Origin: an uncultured Porphyromonadaceae bacterium
Lineage (GTDB): Bacteria > Bacteroidota > Bacteroidia > Bacteroidales > Muribaculaceae
NCBI GenBank assembly: GCA_900545955.1
Contig: URAU01000014.1
Location: 11,302-75,301 of the forward strand
DNA: 64,000 nt
Direction of reading: 5' to 3'
Made by a program: the position numbers and the translations under genes. Shown here in pieces: positions 43,301 through 51,029 of the stretch (position 1 is its first letter; each line of letters opens with the position of its first letter). The notes below the pieces were generated by a model. It worked only from the letters and a program-made list of their open reading frames with translations, ran no database searches and had not been told where the DNA came from.

Positions 43301-43850
43301 GGACTACCAAATAGGTTTTGCCGGTTTCAAGAGTTGCGTCGGCATATGTGCCGGTACTTCCGTTTTTGCTTACGCCGATTTGATAGTGGGTCGCATCGGT
43401 GGCTTTAGTAAAGATACGGCATTTTTCATCACCGCTCTTTCCTGCCAGACCGGCGTTAGTCTTGCTTAGACCAACGAAAGCAAATGAGTAGGAATCGTCT
43501 CCGGGTGTAGTAACATTAATCAGAAGGGAGGCATATACCGTTCCGGAGTTGATGCGGTCGTCGTTGTAGTTACCCCAGGGAAGGTATGCGCATTCGCTCG
43601 AAGACGAACCGGGGATGAGGTTGGCAACCAGCCCGGTTGCTTCTTGATACCCTTCGTAAGCGAGTGGGGATGCGGTAAGCTGAATGGGATCGCCGGTACG
43701 AGTCATGTACTGTAGCCATCCGCCGTTGCCGAGGAGGTTGCCGGCGGGATAGTCGAAGTTTTCGGTAAGCAGAAGCTTGGCCGATGCGGGCGGTGCCGCG
43801 GCGGCGAGCAGGAGAAGGCCTGCGGCCGCAACTTGGTAGATTTTCTTCAT
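40341..43850 (-). CDS. Large secreted multi-domain protein (choice-of-anchor-J/Ig-like) with sorting-like tail
   Basis: The 1169-residue protein has a signal peptide (MKKIYQVAAAGLLLLAAAAPPASA), then a lectin-like jelly-roll region starting LLTENFDYPAGNLLGNGGWLQYM. Several Ig-like/Abnormal-spindle-type repeats with similar wording follow (PLSGTVVAVKT, FSPKAAGTFTDELQLSAPGG, ARLTVDASNLERAAQIYLSG). A choice-of-anchor-J-like region around VEDMETAVPNKPFQAEGW comes next, and the tail ends GIYIATATLADGTTVASKIVLK, resembling a type IX secretion C-terminal domain. It is likely a cell-surface protein of unknown target; no catalytic motif was recognised. Upstream codons to 44003 overlap its promoter region and are excluded. 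Confidence 0.82.
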   Translation of the reverse strand: MKKIYQVAAAGLLLLAAAAPPASAKLLLTENFDYPAGNLLGNGGWLQYMTRTGDPIQLTASPLAYEGYQEATGLVANLIPGSSSSECAYLPWGNYNDDRINSGTVYASLLINVTTPGDDSYSFAFVGLSKTNAGLAGKSGDEKCRIFTKATDATHYQIGVSKNGSTGTYADATLETGKTYLVVLKYEFVDGTTNDICSLWLNPDMKAEPQNADATISSAADASATNGLIGIEFRQGGNGGKNGAKVQYDAIRVATTWAELFGDQDEPVNPDPQPTDAAITTDKTELAFDPTYQFLPAELIVTVKGEKLTGAVSASVSSTDFTVTPTTISADEAMSEDGAIVTVKLTAKTAGEKAATLTLKADGAADVTIPLSGTVVAVKTLQNSLAVQNQAGDGAEAFYYDGIGATVTHIDASTNRVYAQDMSGGICFDFGLFETSYDLKLNDKVKGLHGLVIQDETTSANVFVPMFSSMTVTEGTAKEPLEISAAELARDPETYIFRLVKLDSEVEFANVADGQTFAAKTVQGKSSETTVNVMPFPGSDLIGMTVPQKATSVAGISFSPKAVTLRPRSASDVEMPDPAAPALDITVEKLYSEAYAEIGTTYPFARLTVDASNLERAAQIYLSGANRAMFAIDTEEIPAGTATYTVNVTYTPTAVGKHTANLLFDATPTELSQSFALSAVAIDPANPPLVSADASTITEFTAEVGKPVSQTLAVTTANMADYGNARLTKGSGAFLLNSTSLLKNASTNLTITFSPKAAGTFTDELQLSAPGGNTVIIPLKGVATGQGTQPTDPEGDSLDDLSDLNPVTYFVEDMETAVPNKPFQAEGWLNVANEGTRAWWGMAFKADGSTSTDGVDAVNRAAKVTAYDFFATDDTPAVMTLISPAVDYKNTTAKFLTFRAMGQNLSDETPIDPLNVWFLERDGQEVLAGSFGIEIPTGSDADRTWNEYIVDLDGLDLPDVMWFAFNYQSLRGKNSSVIWYVDDVTWGRQDIPFIRPVEKLHEFAVAPGATYAREFEVTGLNLTGPIGLKMVGSHASAYTLSETELPKEGGKFTVTFASAAEEMHTGFVELTSEGAPKSYIELHGTPDKSLGVGAISLDGNGAVRFIVADGTLSTTSASTVAIALHSANGALCGSVEGNAMGIAHLAPGIYIATATLADGTTVASKIVLK

Positions 43851-44011
43851 ACTTGGAAGTTGAATTATGTGATAATGTGTGAAGTGGCGGTTAATTGGCT
43901 GCCTGATTCGCTGATTGATTTGCTGTGCGCTTATCGACAAAATGACGGGCCGTCCGCGATTTGGGCACCCTTTTTGACGATTGATTGACGAATTCAGTTG
44001 CAAATAGTCTG

Positions 44012-44043
44012 CAAATATAGCAAATAAATGTCATAGCCGCAAA
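44012..44043 (-). promoter_or_regulatory. Predicted promoter for the large secreted protein gene
   Basis: On the minus strand TTTG (complement of 44040-44043) and TATATTTG (complement of 44012-44019) are spaced by 20 nt. Confidence 0.75.
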
Positions 44044-44070
44044 CGCATGCTCATAGTCGGTTGGCTGGCT

Positions 44071-44092
44071 CAGGAGTTATCCCGATTATTGC
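44071..44092. repeat. Phased-repeat trace I
   Basis: CAGGAGTTATCCCGATTATTGC resembles about two units of the 10-bp repeat family (compare array G). It is too short to be certain. Confidence 0.35.
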
Positions 44093-44197
44093 CGGTTGAG
44101 AGTGGAGAGGGACCGATTTAATGCGACATATAGCGACGAAACCGAGTTGAAATCTAAAAAAATGCGAAAAAATATGGATTTGCAATGAAAAATTTAA

Positions 44198-44205
44198 TAC
44201 CTTTG
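44198..44205 (+). promoter_or_regulatory. Predicted -7 element for the Crp-family gene
   Basis: TACCTTTG matches TAnnTTTG; the nearest TTTG upstream is at an unusual 15 nt. The leader is about 45 nt. Confidence 0.5.
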
Positions 44206-44255
44206 TGTTGTAAAACATAATCTTGCAGTTATGTTGCTCAACCGAAAGCATTATC

Positions 44256-44954
44256 ATGATTAAGGAAACTCTGGAAAAGGTTCTAAGCAAAGACATGTCG
44301 GAAATCTGGACCGTGCTCGACAGCGACGAGAAGCGCCGGATTATCGATGCCTTTGTGATTCATAATTTCAAGAAAAACCAGATGATCTATGCCGAAGGGG
44401 AGGAGCCGGAATATCTCTGGTGTCTTCTTCAGGGTAAGGTCAAGAAATATAAGGACGGCGTAGGGGGCCGCGTGCAGATTCTGCGCCTTATCCGCTCGGT
44501 GGAATATTTCGGTTACCGCGCTTATTTTGCCGAGGAACGCTATAATTCGTCGGCTGCTGCTTTCGAGCCGTCGGTAGTCGGAACGCTTCCGATGACGCTT
44601 GTGGTCGACATGATCAACCGGAATTCGCGCCTGGCGTGGTTTTTCATCCATGAGCTCAGCCGTAATCTCGGAGGCTCCGATACTAAGATTGTGAATCTTA
44701 CGCAAAAGCACATACGCGGACGCCTTGCCGAGGCGCTTATAGTGCTCCGCGACCATTACGGCTTTGAGGACGACAACCAGACGCTTCGCATCTACATGGC
44801 CCGCGAGGATCTCGCCAACCTTTCGAACATGACTACCTCCAACGCCATCCGCACCCTTTCTGGTTTCGTATCCGAAAAACTTATCACCGTTGACGGTCGT
44901 AAGATTTGTATTCTCAACGAGCCTATGCTCCGCAAAATCTCCAAATTCGGCTGA
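44256..44954 (+). CDS. Crp/Fnr family transcriptional regulator
   Basis: A 232-residue protein with an N-terminal cyclic-nucleotide-binding-like domain (FKKNQMIYAEGEEPEYLWCLLQGKVKKYKDGVGG, typical beta-roll) and a C-terminal winged helix (RGRLAEALIVLRDHYG, then MAREDLANLSNMTTSNAIRTLSGFVSEKLITVDGRKICI). The cAMP-contacting residues of Crp are not evident and there is no N-terminal Cys cluster as in Fnr, so the signal is unknown; heme- or redox-sensing members exist in anaerobes. The TTG-started longer frame adds 11 unlikely residues. It stands alone with its own terminator. Confidence 0.9.
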   Translation: MIKETLEKVLSKDMSEIWTVLDSDEKRRIIDAFVIHNFKKNQMIYAEGEEPEYLWCLLQGKVKKYKDGVGGRVQILRLIRSVEYFGYRAYFAEERYNSSAAAFEPSVVGTLPMTLVVDMINRNSRLAWFFIHELSRNLGGSDTKIVNLTQKHIRGRLAEALIVLRDHYGFEDDNQTLRIYMAREDLANLSNMTTSNAIRTLSGFVSEKLITVDGRKICILNEPMLRKISKFG

Positions 44955-44972
44955 CAATCTAAGACGATATTG

Positions 44973-45013
44973 AAGGGCGACTTCCCCAATCGCGAGGAAG
45001 CCGCCCTTTCTTC
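44973..45013 (+). terminator. Terminator after the Crp-family gene
   Basis: AAGGGCGACTTCC (44973-44985) pairs with GGAAGCCGCCCTT (44996-45008) over 13 positions with one mismatch, followed by TTCTT. Confidence 0.8.
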
Positions 45014-45064
45014 ATCCATTTGGCTTTACGCTGAATCCTGAGGCACCCGGGCGGGTGCCTGCGG

Positions 45065-46366
45065 TCAGATGGCGTTGGACTGGTAGAACAAAAGGATTCG
45101 ATGGCGCAGGAGGTATTCGTAGTGGGCCTGGATGGAGTTGACCTCCGTGCGGAAGAGATTGTTTTTGGCAATCTCGAATTCGGCGGGAGTGGCGCGGCCG
45201 AGATTGTATTTCTCCTGCGTTGCGGCAAACGACTGACGTGTCTTTTCAAGTGTCTCGAGCGACGTAAAATATTTGTCGCGGGCGCCGCGGGCCTGGTAGT
45301 AGGCCAGCTGAATGGTGCGGAACAGTTCGGTCTGCGTCTGGTCGAGCTGGAGCTCCGCCTGAAGTTTCTGAATACGCGCGCGGCGCACGGAGTTGCGTGT
45401 CGAGAAGGCGTCGAAAATGGGTATCTGCAGCGAGAAGCCTACGTAGGTAGAGTAGTTATGGCGCATCTGCTCGCCGAAGGTCTCGCTCTGCATGCCGCTC
45501 ACGGTATAGTAGCTTGATCCTACGTTGGCGCCGAAACTGAGCGTCGGGAGATAGCCCGACTTTGCCAGCGAGATGTTGCGCTCGGCCACTTTGATGCCCT
45601 GGCGCGATGCGAGGATGGAGTTGTTGTGAAGCAGGGCGGCGTTGAATACGGCATCGGCCGTAGGCACTATCGGTTCGCCTTCTTCAAGCGGAAGAACGTC
45701 GAACCCTTCGGCCGAGGGGAGCTGGAGGAGATTGGCAAGCTCAACGATGGCGGTCTGGACGTCGTTTTCGGAAGTTACGACGGTAAGGCGGTCCTGCGCG
45801 GCTTGCGATTCTGCGTCAAAGAGGTCTGCTTCGGGCACTTTCCCGGCCTCCACGAGAGCGCGCTGGCGCTCTACCTCATAGGCTGAGTGGGCGCTTTGCG
45901 AGCGGGCACTGGCGAGGACTTCCTTAGCGTAAAGCACCTGAAGGTACTGGCTCACCACGTTGAGCGTAACGTTGTCTTTTGCGGCCTCGAAGTCGAGCAG
46001 CAGTTTGGCCAGATTGGCTTTTGCCACGCTCAGCTGCCTGACAGCGCTGAGGCCCTGGAAAAGGGGCAGATTCATCGCAGCCCCCCACTGAAAATTGCTG
46101 GTATTGCGGTCGGCGTAGGTGTTGGCGGCGGTGAGGCCGCGGCCGAAACTCCAGCTCTGGCCTGCCGAGGCGCTGACGTTGGGGAGGAAGCGGTCTTTGG
46201 CCTCGGTCTCGCTCAGTTCGCCTGAGAGGACTTCGAGCTGGGCGGAGCGTACCTGCAGGTTGTGGTCGATGGCGTAGGCCACACATTGGTCGAGACCCCA
46301 CGTCTCGGCCGAGGCGCCCAGGGCGCCGCATACCATGGCGACTGCTGATATGAGGATGGTTTTCAT
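45065..46366 (-). CDS. TolC family outer-membrane efflux protein
   Basis: The 433-residue protein has a signal peptide (MKTILISAVAMVCGALGASA) and the paired outer-membrane factor layout: GLDQCVAYAIDHNLQVRSAQLEVLSGELSETEAKDRFLPNVSASAGQSW, then long helices and a second half repeating the pattern (HNNSILASRQGIKVAERNISLAKSGYLPTLSFGANVG). It forms the outer-membrane channel of the five-gene efflux system. Its gene is last in the operon, 40 bp after the adaptor gene. An in-frame Met 12 codons earlier is less likely because it would displace the signal peptide. Confidence 0.92.
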   Translation of the reverse strand: MKTILISAVAMVCGALGASAETWGLDQCVAYAIDHNLQVRSAQLEVLSGELSETEAKDRFLPNVSASAGQSWSFGRGLTAANTYADRNTSNFQWGAAMNLPLFQGLSAVRQLSVAKANLAKLLLDFEAAKDNVTLNVVSQYLQVLYAKEVLASARSQSAHSAYEVERQRALVEAGKVPEADLFDAESQAAQDRLTVVTSENDVQTAIVELANLLQLPSAEGFDVLPLEEGEPIVPTADAVFNAALLHNNSILASRQGIKVAERNISLAKSGYLPTLSFGANVGSSYYTVSGMQSETFGEQMRHNYSTYVGFSLQIPIFDAFSTRNSVRRARIQKLQAELQLDQTQTELFRTIQLAYYQARGARDKYFTSLETLEKTRQSFAATQEKYNLGRATPAEFEIAKNNLFRTEVNSIQAHYEYLLRHRILLFYQSNAI

Positions 46367-46406
46367 CTTGTTTTCTAAGCTGATTATATTTTTAGCAATC
46401 ACTTAA

Positions 46407-47507
46407 TCACTTCTTTGCTTCGGAGCCACGCAGGCGCGTTTCCGGTTTGAATTCGGGCGAGAGGAGCTGCACGTTGATACCGTCGGACACGCCGGTCTTG
46501 ATGGCCGTGCGCTCGAATTGCTGGGTGGGCTGTTCGGACTTGAGCACGTAGACGAAAGCACTGTCGGCAACGTATTCCACTACGCTCTCGGGGAGTGCCA
46601 TAACAGAGTCGACGCGCTCCAGAATCACGGTGGCGTTGGCGCTGTAGCCGGCACGGAGTTTGGCGGAATCGGCTCCGCGCAGTGCGGCTTTCACCTCGAA
46701 GGTGTTTGTGCCGTTTTCATCGGTTGCCATCGGAGCGATTTTCTCGATTACTGCTTCATAATCTGAACCGCTTACCGCGCCTACGGAGATACGCACGTTC
46801 ATCCCCTCGCTTAGCAGGTCGACTTCAGTTTCGTCGACTTTTCCTTTGAAAAGCAGGTCGGTCATATCGGCCACTTTGGCTACTGTAGTACCGTCGTTGA
46901 ATGTATTGGCCTGAATTACTGAACTTCCGACCTTCACAGGGACTTCGAGTACGACGCCGGTTACGGTGGAACGCACCAGCGTATTGGAGCTCTGGGCGTT
47001 GGCTGCCGATACGCCGTCGCGAACGATTGTCAGCTGGTCCTCGGCCTGGGCGAGTTCGGCTTTGGCGCGCTCGTAGGCGGCCAGATCGCTTTCGTATTTC
47101 TCGCGGCTCTCATATTTTTTGTCGTAGAGCGAACGGGTGCGTTCGTAGGTCTGTCGGGCTTCGTCGAGCGAGATTCGGGCCACCTCGACGCGGTTGCGTG
47201 CTGAGGATAGCTGCGTTTCTTCAGGCACAATCTTGATTTTGGCGATAATATCGCCCGCGGCCACATGGTCGCCGGCCTCGACAAGCACCTCAGAGATGAT
47301 GCCTGAAATCTGGGGCTTGATTTCAATTTCGTCGCGCGGCTCGATTTTGCCGGTGAGCACCGATGTGCGTTCTATGGTCTCGGTTGTGGGACTTACCAGG
47401 TCGTAGACCGTCTCCTTGGGCTTGGAGTTGAGGTAGAGGTAGACGAAGGTGCCTACGAAAACGGCTGCCACAAGCACCCACAGGAGGATTTTGAATAGCT
47501 TTTTCAT
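46407..47507 (-). CDS. Periplasmic adaptor subunit (MacA/HlyD-like) of efflux pump
   Basis: A 366-residue membrane-fusion protein with one N-terminal membrane anchor (LFKILLWVLVAAVFVGTFVYLYL), a biotinyl-lipoyl-like domain (GIISEVLVEAGDHVAAGDIIAKI and RSTVTGVVLEVPVKVGSSV), a helical hairpin rich in Ala, Glu and Arg between them, and a C-terminal beta-barrel region. It bridges the inner-membrane ABC permeases to the TolC channel. It sits 40 bp after the second permease gene and 40 bp before the TolC gene on the same strand. Confidence 0.92.
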   Translation of the reverse strand: MKKLFKILLWVLVAAVFVGTFVYLYLNSKPKETVYDLVSPTTETIERTSVLTGKIEPRDEIEIKPQISGIISEVLVEAGDHVAAGDIIAKIKIVPEETQLSSARNRVEVARISLDEARQTYERTRSLYDKKYESREKYESDLAAYERAKAELAQAEDQLTIVRDGVSAANAQSSNTLVRSTVTGVVLEVPVKVGSSVIQANTFNDGTTVAKVADMTDLLFKGKVDETEVDLLSEGMNVRISVGAVSGSDYEAVIEKIAPMATDENGTNTFEVKAALRGADSAKLRAGYSANATVILERVDSVMALPESVVEYVADSAFVYVLKSEQPTQQFERTAIKTGVSDGINVQLLSPEFKPETRLRGSEAKK

Positions 47508-47547
47508 TGCAGTTGAAAGTTGGGCTGTATGGTTGTTATTTTTCTGT

Positions 47548-48804
47548 TTATTTGTCGTTGAGAGCCTCGATCGGCTTGATGCGCATGGCCTTGGTGGCGG
47601 GAATCAGTCCGGCCAGCGTTCCGAGTGTGGCGAAGGTTATCATTATTACCGCAGCCTGCCCCAGAGTCATCTGGAATCCGGCGTCGGCAGCCTCGGGAGT
47701 GGCGGTGAGAGTCTGTGCCACCCAGAGGCCGAGCGTAGCGAAGCATATCCCGGCCAGACCGGCCACGGCCGTGAGCATCATTCCTTCGGAGAGTATCTGC
47801 ATCACTATGTCGAGAGGTTTGGCACCTATGGCGCGGCGTATGCCTATCTCCTGGGTGCGTTCCTTGACGATAACCCACATTATGTTGCCGATGCCGATTA
47901 CGCCCGCCAGGAGCGTGCTGACGCCTATGAATAGAGCAAGCAGCGAGAGTCCGTGGAAAAGGTTGTCGACCATTTCGAACTGTTCGGAGATATCCATTAC
48001 GCGCATGGCAGCCTCGTCGGTGGGGGATATATAGTGGCGCGTGTAGATCATATGGCGCATGCGCGGAATAAGAGGAGCGATTTTCACTCCGTCCTCGGCC
48101 ACGAGCATCAGTGCATCGATGGTGTCGCCGCGTTTGAAGGCCCGGCGGAAGGTGGATGCGGGGATACATACCGACTCGTCGAGGCGGTTGCCTCCCATGG
48201 TTATTTCGTTGGTCTGGCCCACAATACCTACTATGGTATAGCTGATGCCGTTTACCTGGATGTGCTCTCCCAGCGGCGAGGGATTGCCGGGATAGAGCTC
48301 ATTGGCAACCTTGCGCCCAACGGCGGCCACTTTGCGGCCTTTGGCCACATCGGCCTCATTGATGAATCGACCGGAATATACAGCCGGCAGCATCACCTCG
48401 GCGTAGTCGGGCTCCACACCGTAGACCGATCCGGAGAGCGAGAACCGCCCGTTGCGGAAACTCACGCCCCAGTGGGAGTAGTTGGGTGTTATCACTTTTA
48501 TTCCCTGCAGCCCCTGGCGCATGCGCTCAAGGTCTGTGACGTCGAGATCCCAGGCGCGGCGCTTGGCATGCCCGTGGTAAGGCTCGGTGGTACGCTCGGT
48601 CCACATTATGGCGCTGTTTGTCGCGAAGCCGTCGAAGTTGCGCATCAGCAGCCCCTTGGCCCCTCGGGCACCCCCGAGCAGAAGAGCGAGCATGGCTGTG
48701 CCCCAGAATATACCGAATCCGGTAAGAAATGTGCGCGTCTTATTACGTGCGAGCGTTGCTCCTATCTCCTTCCAGTTGTCGGTGTCGAAAAGCAGTATAT
48801 GCAT
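47548..48804 (-). CDS. MacB-like ABC transporter permease (second)
   Basis: A 418-residue FtsX/MacB-type permease: an N-terminal membrane helix (TRTFLTGFGIFWGTAMLALLL), a large periplasmic MacB_PCD domain (about residues 50-280, containing VEPDYAEVMLPAVYSGRFINEADV), then three C-terminal helices, with the signature KERTQEIGIRRAIGAKP between helices 2 and 3. It is homologous to the permease just upstream, but not a recent duplicate since many residues differ. The gene follows the first permease by 30 bp. Two different permeases suggest a heterodimeric transporter. Confidence 0.92.
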   Translation of the reverse strand: MHILLFDTDNWKEIGATLARNKTRTFLTGFGIFWGTAMLALLLGGARGAKGLLMRNFDGFATNSAIMWTERTTEPYHGHAKRRAWDLDVTDLERMRQGLQGIKVITPNYSHWGVSFRNGRFSLSGSVYGVEPDYAEVMLPAVYSGRFINEADVAKGRKVAAVGRKVANELYPGNPSPLGEHIQVNGISYTIVGIVGQTNEITMGGNRLDESVCIPASTFRRAFKRGDTIDALMLVAEDGVKIAPLIPRMRHMIYTRHYISPTDEAAMRVMDISEQFEMVDNLFHGLSLLALFIGVSTLLAGVIGIGNIMWVIVKERTQEIGIRRAIGAKPLDIVMQILSEGMMLTAVAGLAGICFATLGLWVAQTLTATPEAADAGFQMTLGQAAVIMITFATLGTLAGLIPATKAMRIKPIEALNDK

Positions 48805-48834
48805 TTTGTTTCGGTCAGAATGATAGCGGTTGGT

Positions 48835-50061
48835 TTATTCGTCGCGGAGGGCCTCCACGGGTTTTACTTTCAGCGATTTCAGCGCGGGAAATAGTCCGGC
48901 CAGAGCACCTGCCAGAATCAGGACGGCCGTAACCTGCACGGCAATCGAGAGATCCACATGGGGATGGGTCATGAAATCGGATTCGCCAAACAGCGCGTCG
49001 ACAACGCCCGTGGCCGCAGAGCCGAGCACTATGCCGATGTACCCGAAAAGAGTTGTTATGGCTATGCTCTCGGCCATAATCTGCGTAAGGATACTGCGGG
49101 GTTTTGCGCCTATGGCACGACGGATGCCTATCTCATGCGTGCGCTCGCGTACGCTCACAAACATTATGTTGCTTATACCGACTACGCCGCTCAGCAGCGT
49201 GAGTAGCCCCAGTATCCATATGCTGGCGTTGAGGATGTTCATGGCCTGAAGACCTTTCATTCCCTGTGAGAACTGGTTCCATATCCATACGGCGCTGGTG
49301 TCGTCGGGATCGAAATCGTGGGCGGCTGCAAGCGTGCGGCGCACGTCGGCTTCCACCTGGTCTCCCTGCTCGGCGGTCTCTACGTTGTGGAGCATTACGC
49401 TCATCGAGCCGAGGTCGTCGTCGTTGCCCGCGAGCATGCGGGCAGTGGAGAACGGTATGTAGATTTCACGGCCCCAGCGCGAGGTGTAAATGCCCACAAC
49501 CTTGAAGCTAAGACCCGATATGCGCAGCTGTTTCCCCAGAGCCTCGTCACTGTCGGGCAATCCGAGAGAGGTGGCATCGTCCTTCGAAAGAACTATTACT
49601 TTGGCGCGGGCGGCCATATCCTTGTCGTTGATAAAGCGGCCGCGTTCCATTGTCATTTCGTCGCGGAGCTTCAGTTGCGAAGGGTATACGCCCGTGTAGC
49701 TTGAAGTAATCGATTTAGTGCCATAGGAAATTGTGTCGGTGGAACCATAGATTGTGGATGTGACCTCGCGTACGGTCGAGCGGTTTTCGTCGGCCACGCG
49801 GTCCAGGTCGGCGCTCTTGAGCGGGATGTAACGCCCCTCGCGATAGCCGTGGTATGGTTTAGAGGTGCGACCGGGCCACACATTTATTTTCTGTGAGCCG
49901 GGAGTCATCGCGTGCTCACGGAATGAGCCTGTCACGCCGTTGCCCACTCCGAGCAGCACGATAAGCATGAAGATACCCCATGCCACGGCAAAGCCCGTAA
50001 GGGCCGTGCGCAGCTTGTTGTGGCGAAGCGTCTGGAGTATTTCGGATATGAGGTCGAACAT
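48835..50061 (-). CDS. MacB-like ABC transporter permease (first)
   Basis: A 408-residue permease of the same MacB/FtsX type, with N-terminal helix (LRTALTGFAVAWGIFMLIVLLG), periplasmic domain (GVYPSQLKLRDEMTMERGRFINDKDM), and C-terminal helices carrying RERTHEIGIRRAIGAKPRSI. Its gene lies 42 bp after the ATPase gene. Together with the second permease it should form the transmembrane part of the pump. Substrates of such Bacteroidetes systems range from antibiotics to lipids or peptides and cannot be told from sequence. Confidence 0.92.
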   Translation of the reverse strand: MFDLISEILQTLRHNKLRTALTGFAVAWGIFMLIVLLGVGNGVTGSFREHAMTPGSQKINVWPGRTSKPYHGYREGRYIPLKSADLDRVADENRSTVREVTSTIYGSTDTISYGTKSITSSYTGVYPSQLKLRDEMTMERGRFINDKDMAARAKVIVLSKDDATSLGLPDSDEALGKQLRISGLSFKVVGIYTSRWGREIYIPFSTARMLAGNDDDLGSMSVMLHNVETAEQGDQVEADVRRTLAAAHDFDPDDTSAVWIWNQFSQGMKGLQAMNILNASIWILGLLTLLSGVVGISNIMFVSVRERTHEIGIRRAIGAKPRSILTQIMAESIAITTLFGYIGIVLGSAATGVVDALFGESDFMTHPHVDLSIAVQVTAVLILAGALAGLFPALKSLKVKPVEALRDE

Positions 50062-50103
50062 TGATTGAAATATTCTTGATTGGAAGCCTGTTGTGAGAGT
50101 AAT

Positions 50104-50784
50104 TTAAAGCGTCGGTTCAACTTGGTCGACAATGCGGCCGTCGCTTATGCGAATCAGGCGGTCGGTCTGCGCGCCTACACCGGGATCATGGGTCACGATT
50201 ACCACGGTCATTCCCTCCACTCGGTTTAGTTCACGGAATACCTGCATGACTTCCTTCGATGTGGAGCTGTCTAAAGCGCCTGTAGGCTCGTCGGCGAGTA
50301 TAATCGAGGGTTTTGTGATAAGGGCGCGGGCAATGGCGACTCGCTGTTTCTGACCGCCGGAGAGCTCTCCGGGCAGATGGTGGGCGCGGTCGGCAAGCCC
50401 CATGCGTTCCAGTTGCTCCATGGCCATCTGGTTGCGTTTGCGGCGCCCCACACCCTGGTAGAATAGCGGTAGGGCCACGTTCTCCACGGCGTTCTTGTAG
50501 TTGATGAGGTTGAAACTCTGGAACACGAAGCCAATCATACGATTGCGGTAGTCGGCGGCCCGGTTTTCGCTGAGGTTCTTTATCAGGGTGCCGTCGAGGC
50601 GGTATTCGCCCGAATCGTAGTTGTCGAGTATGCCGAGAATGTTGAGTAGGGTGGATTTGCCGGATCCCGAGGCGCCCATGATCGATACCAGTTCGCCTCG
50701 CTCTATTTCGAGGTTGATATCCTTGAGCACGTGGAGCGGAACGATGCCCGGATACGTCTTGTTTACATCCCGTAGTCGTATCAT
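50104..50784 (-). CDS. ABC transporter ATP-binding protein (MacB/LolD type)
   Basis: A 226-residue ATPase with Walker A GASGSGKST (residues 37-45), Q-loop FVFQSFNLINY, signature LSGGQKQRVAIARAL, Walker B IILADEPTGALD and the H-loop VIVTHDPGV. It powers the two permeases encoded next. It is the first gene of the operon ATPase-permease-permease-adaptor-TolC. No clear TAnnTTTG promoter was found in the AT-rich 245-bp gap upstream. Confidence 0.94.
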   Translation of the reverse strand: MIRLRDVNKTYPGIVPLHVLKDINLEIERGELVSIMGASGSGKSTLLNILGILDNYDSGEYRLDGTLIKNLSENRAADYRNRMIGFVFQSFNLINYKNAVENVALPLFYQGVGRRKRNQMAMEQLERMGLADRAHHLPGELSGGQKQRVAIARALITKPSIILADEPTGALDSSTSKEVMQVFRELNRVEGMTVVIVTHDPGVGAQTDRLIRISDGRIVDQVEPTL

Positions 50785-50880
50785 TGATGTGATATTATTT
50801 TAATATTTTTATCTGAAACACTTTTTAGACGCACCTTCTTTGTATAAGGTTGCACCGGAGTTGAAAACTTTTTTGTATTT

Positions 50881-50905
50881 GCGGATTATCGGGGCTTATC
50901 GGGGC
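50881..50905. repeat. Phased-repeat trace J
   Basis: GCGGATTATC and GGGGCTTATC are two adjacent 10-base units resembling array G. They lie in the gap between mdh and the efflux operon. The match is weak. Confidence 0.35.
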
Positions 50906-50954
50906 CGGAAACGATTGTGGACATTGTAGTGAATGTGGTAAAGTGAATAGTACA

Positions 50955-50982
50955 AACGCCCCCGGAAAATACCGGGGGCGTT
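50955..50982 (-). terminator. Terminator after mdh
   Basis: AACGCCCCCGG (50955-50965) and CCGGGGGCGTT (50972-50982) form a perfect 11-bp stem with a 6-nt loop; on the minus strand TTTGTACTATT follows. Confidence 0.75.
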
Positions 50983-51029
50983 CTCATAGTTTAATCAGAA
51001 TAAATCATCTGGGCAATCGCTATACTATA

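Larger units (their letters stand above)
43851..44255. other. Divergent intergenic region, secreted protein gene / Crp-family gene
   Basis: This 405-bp gap holds a full-consensus minus promoter (44012-44043) with a leader of about 155 nt, a short trace of the phased repeat (44071-44092) and a plus -7 element (44198-44205). Several GATT motifs lie near 43900-43990 without clear phasing. No ORF is supported. Confidence 0.6.

Noticed and set aside
45040..45061. Terminator for the TolC gene
   Set aside because: A hairpin AGGCACCC/GGGTGCCT exists, but no T run follows on the minus strand. Left uncalled.
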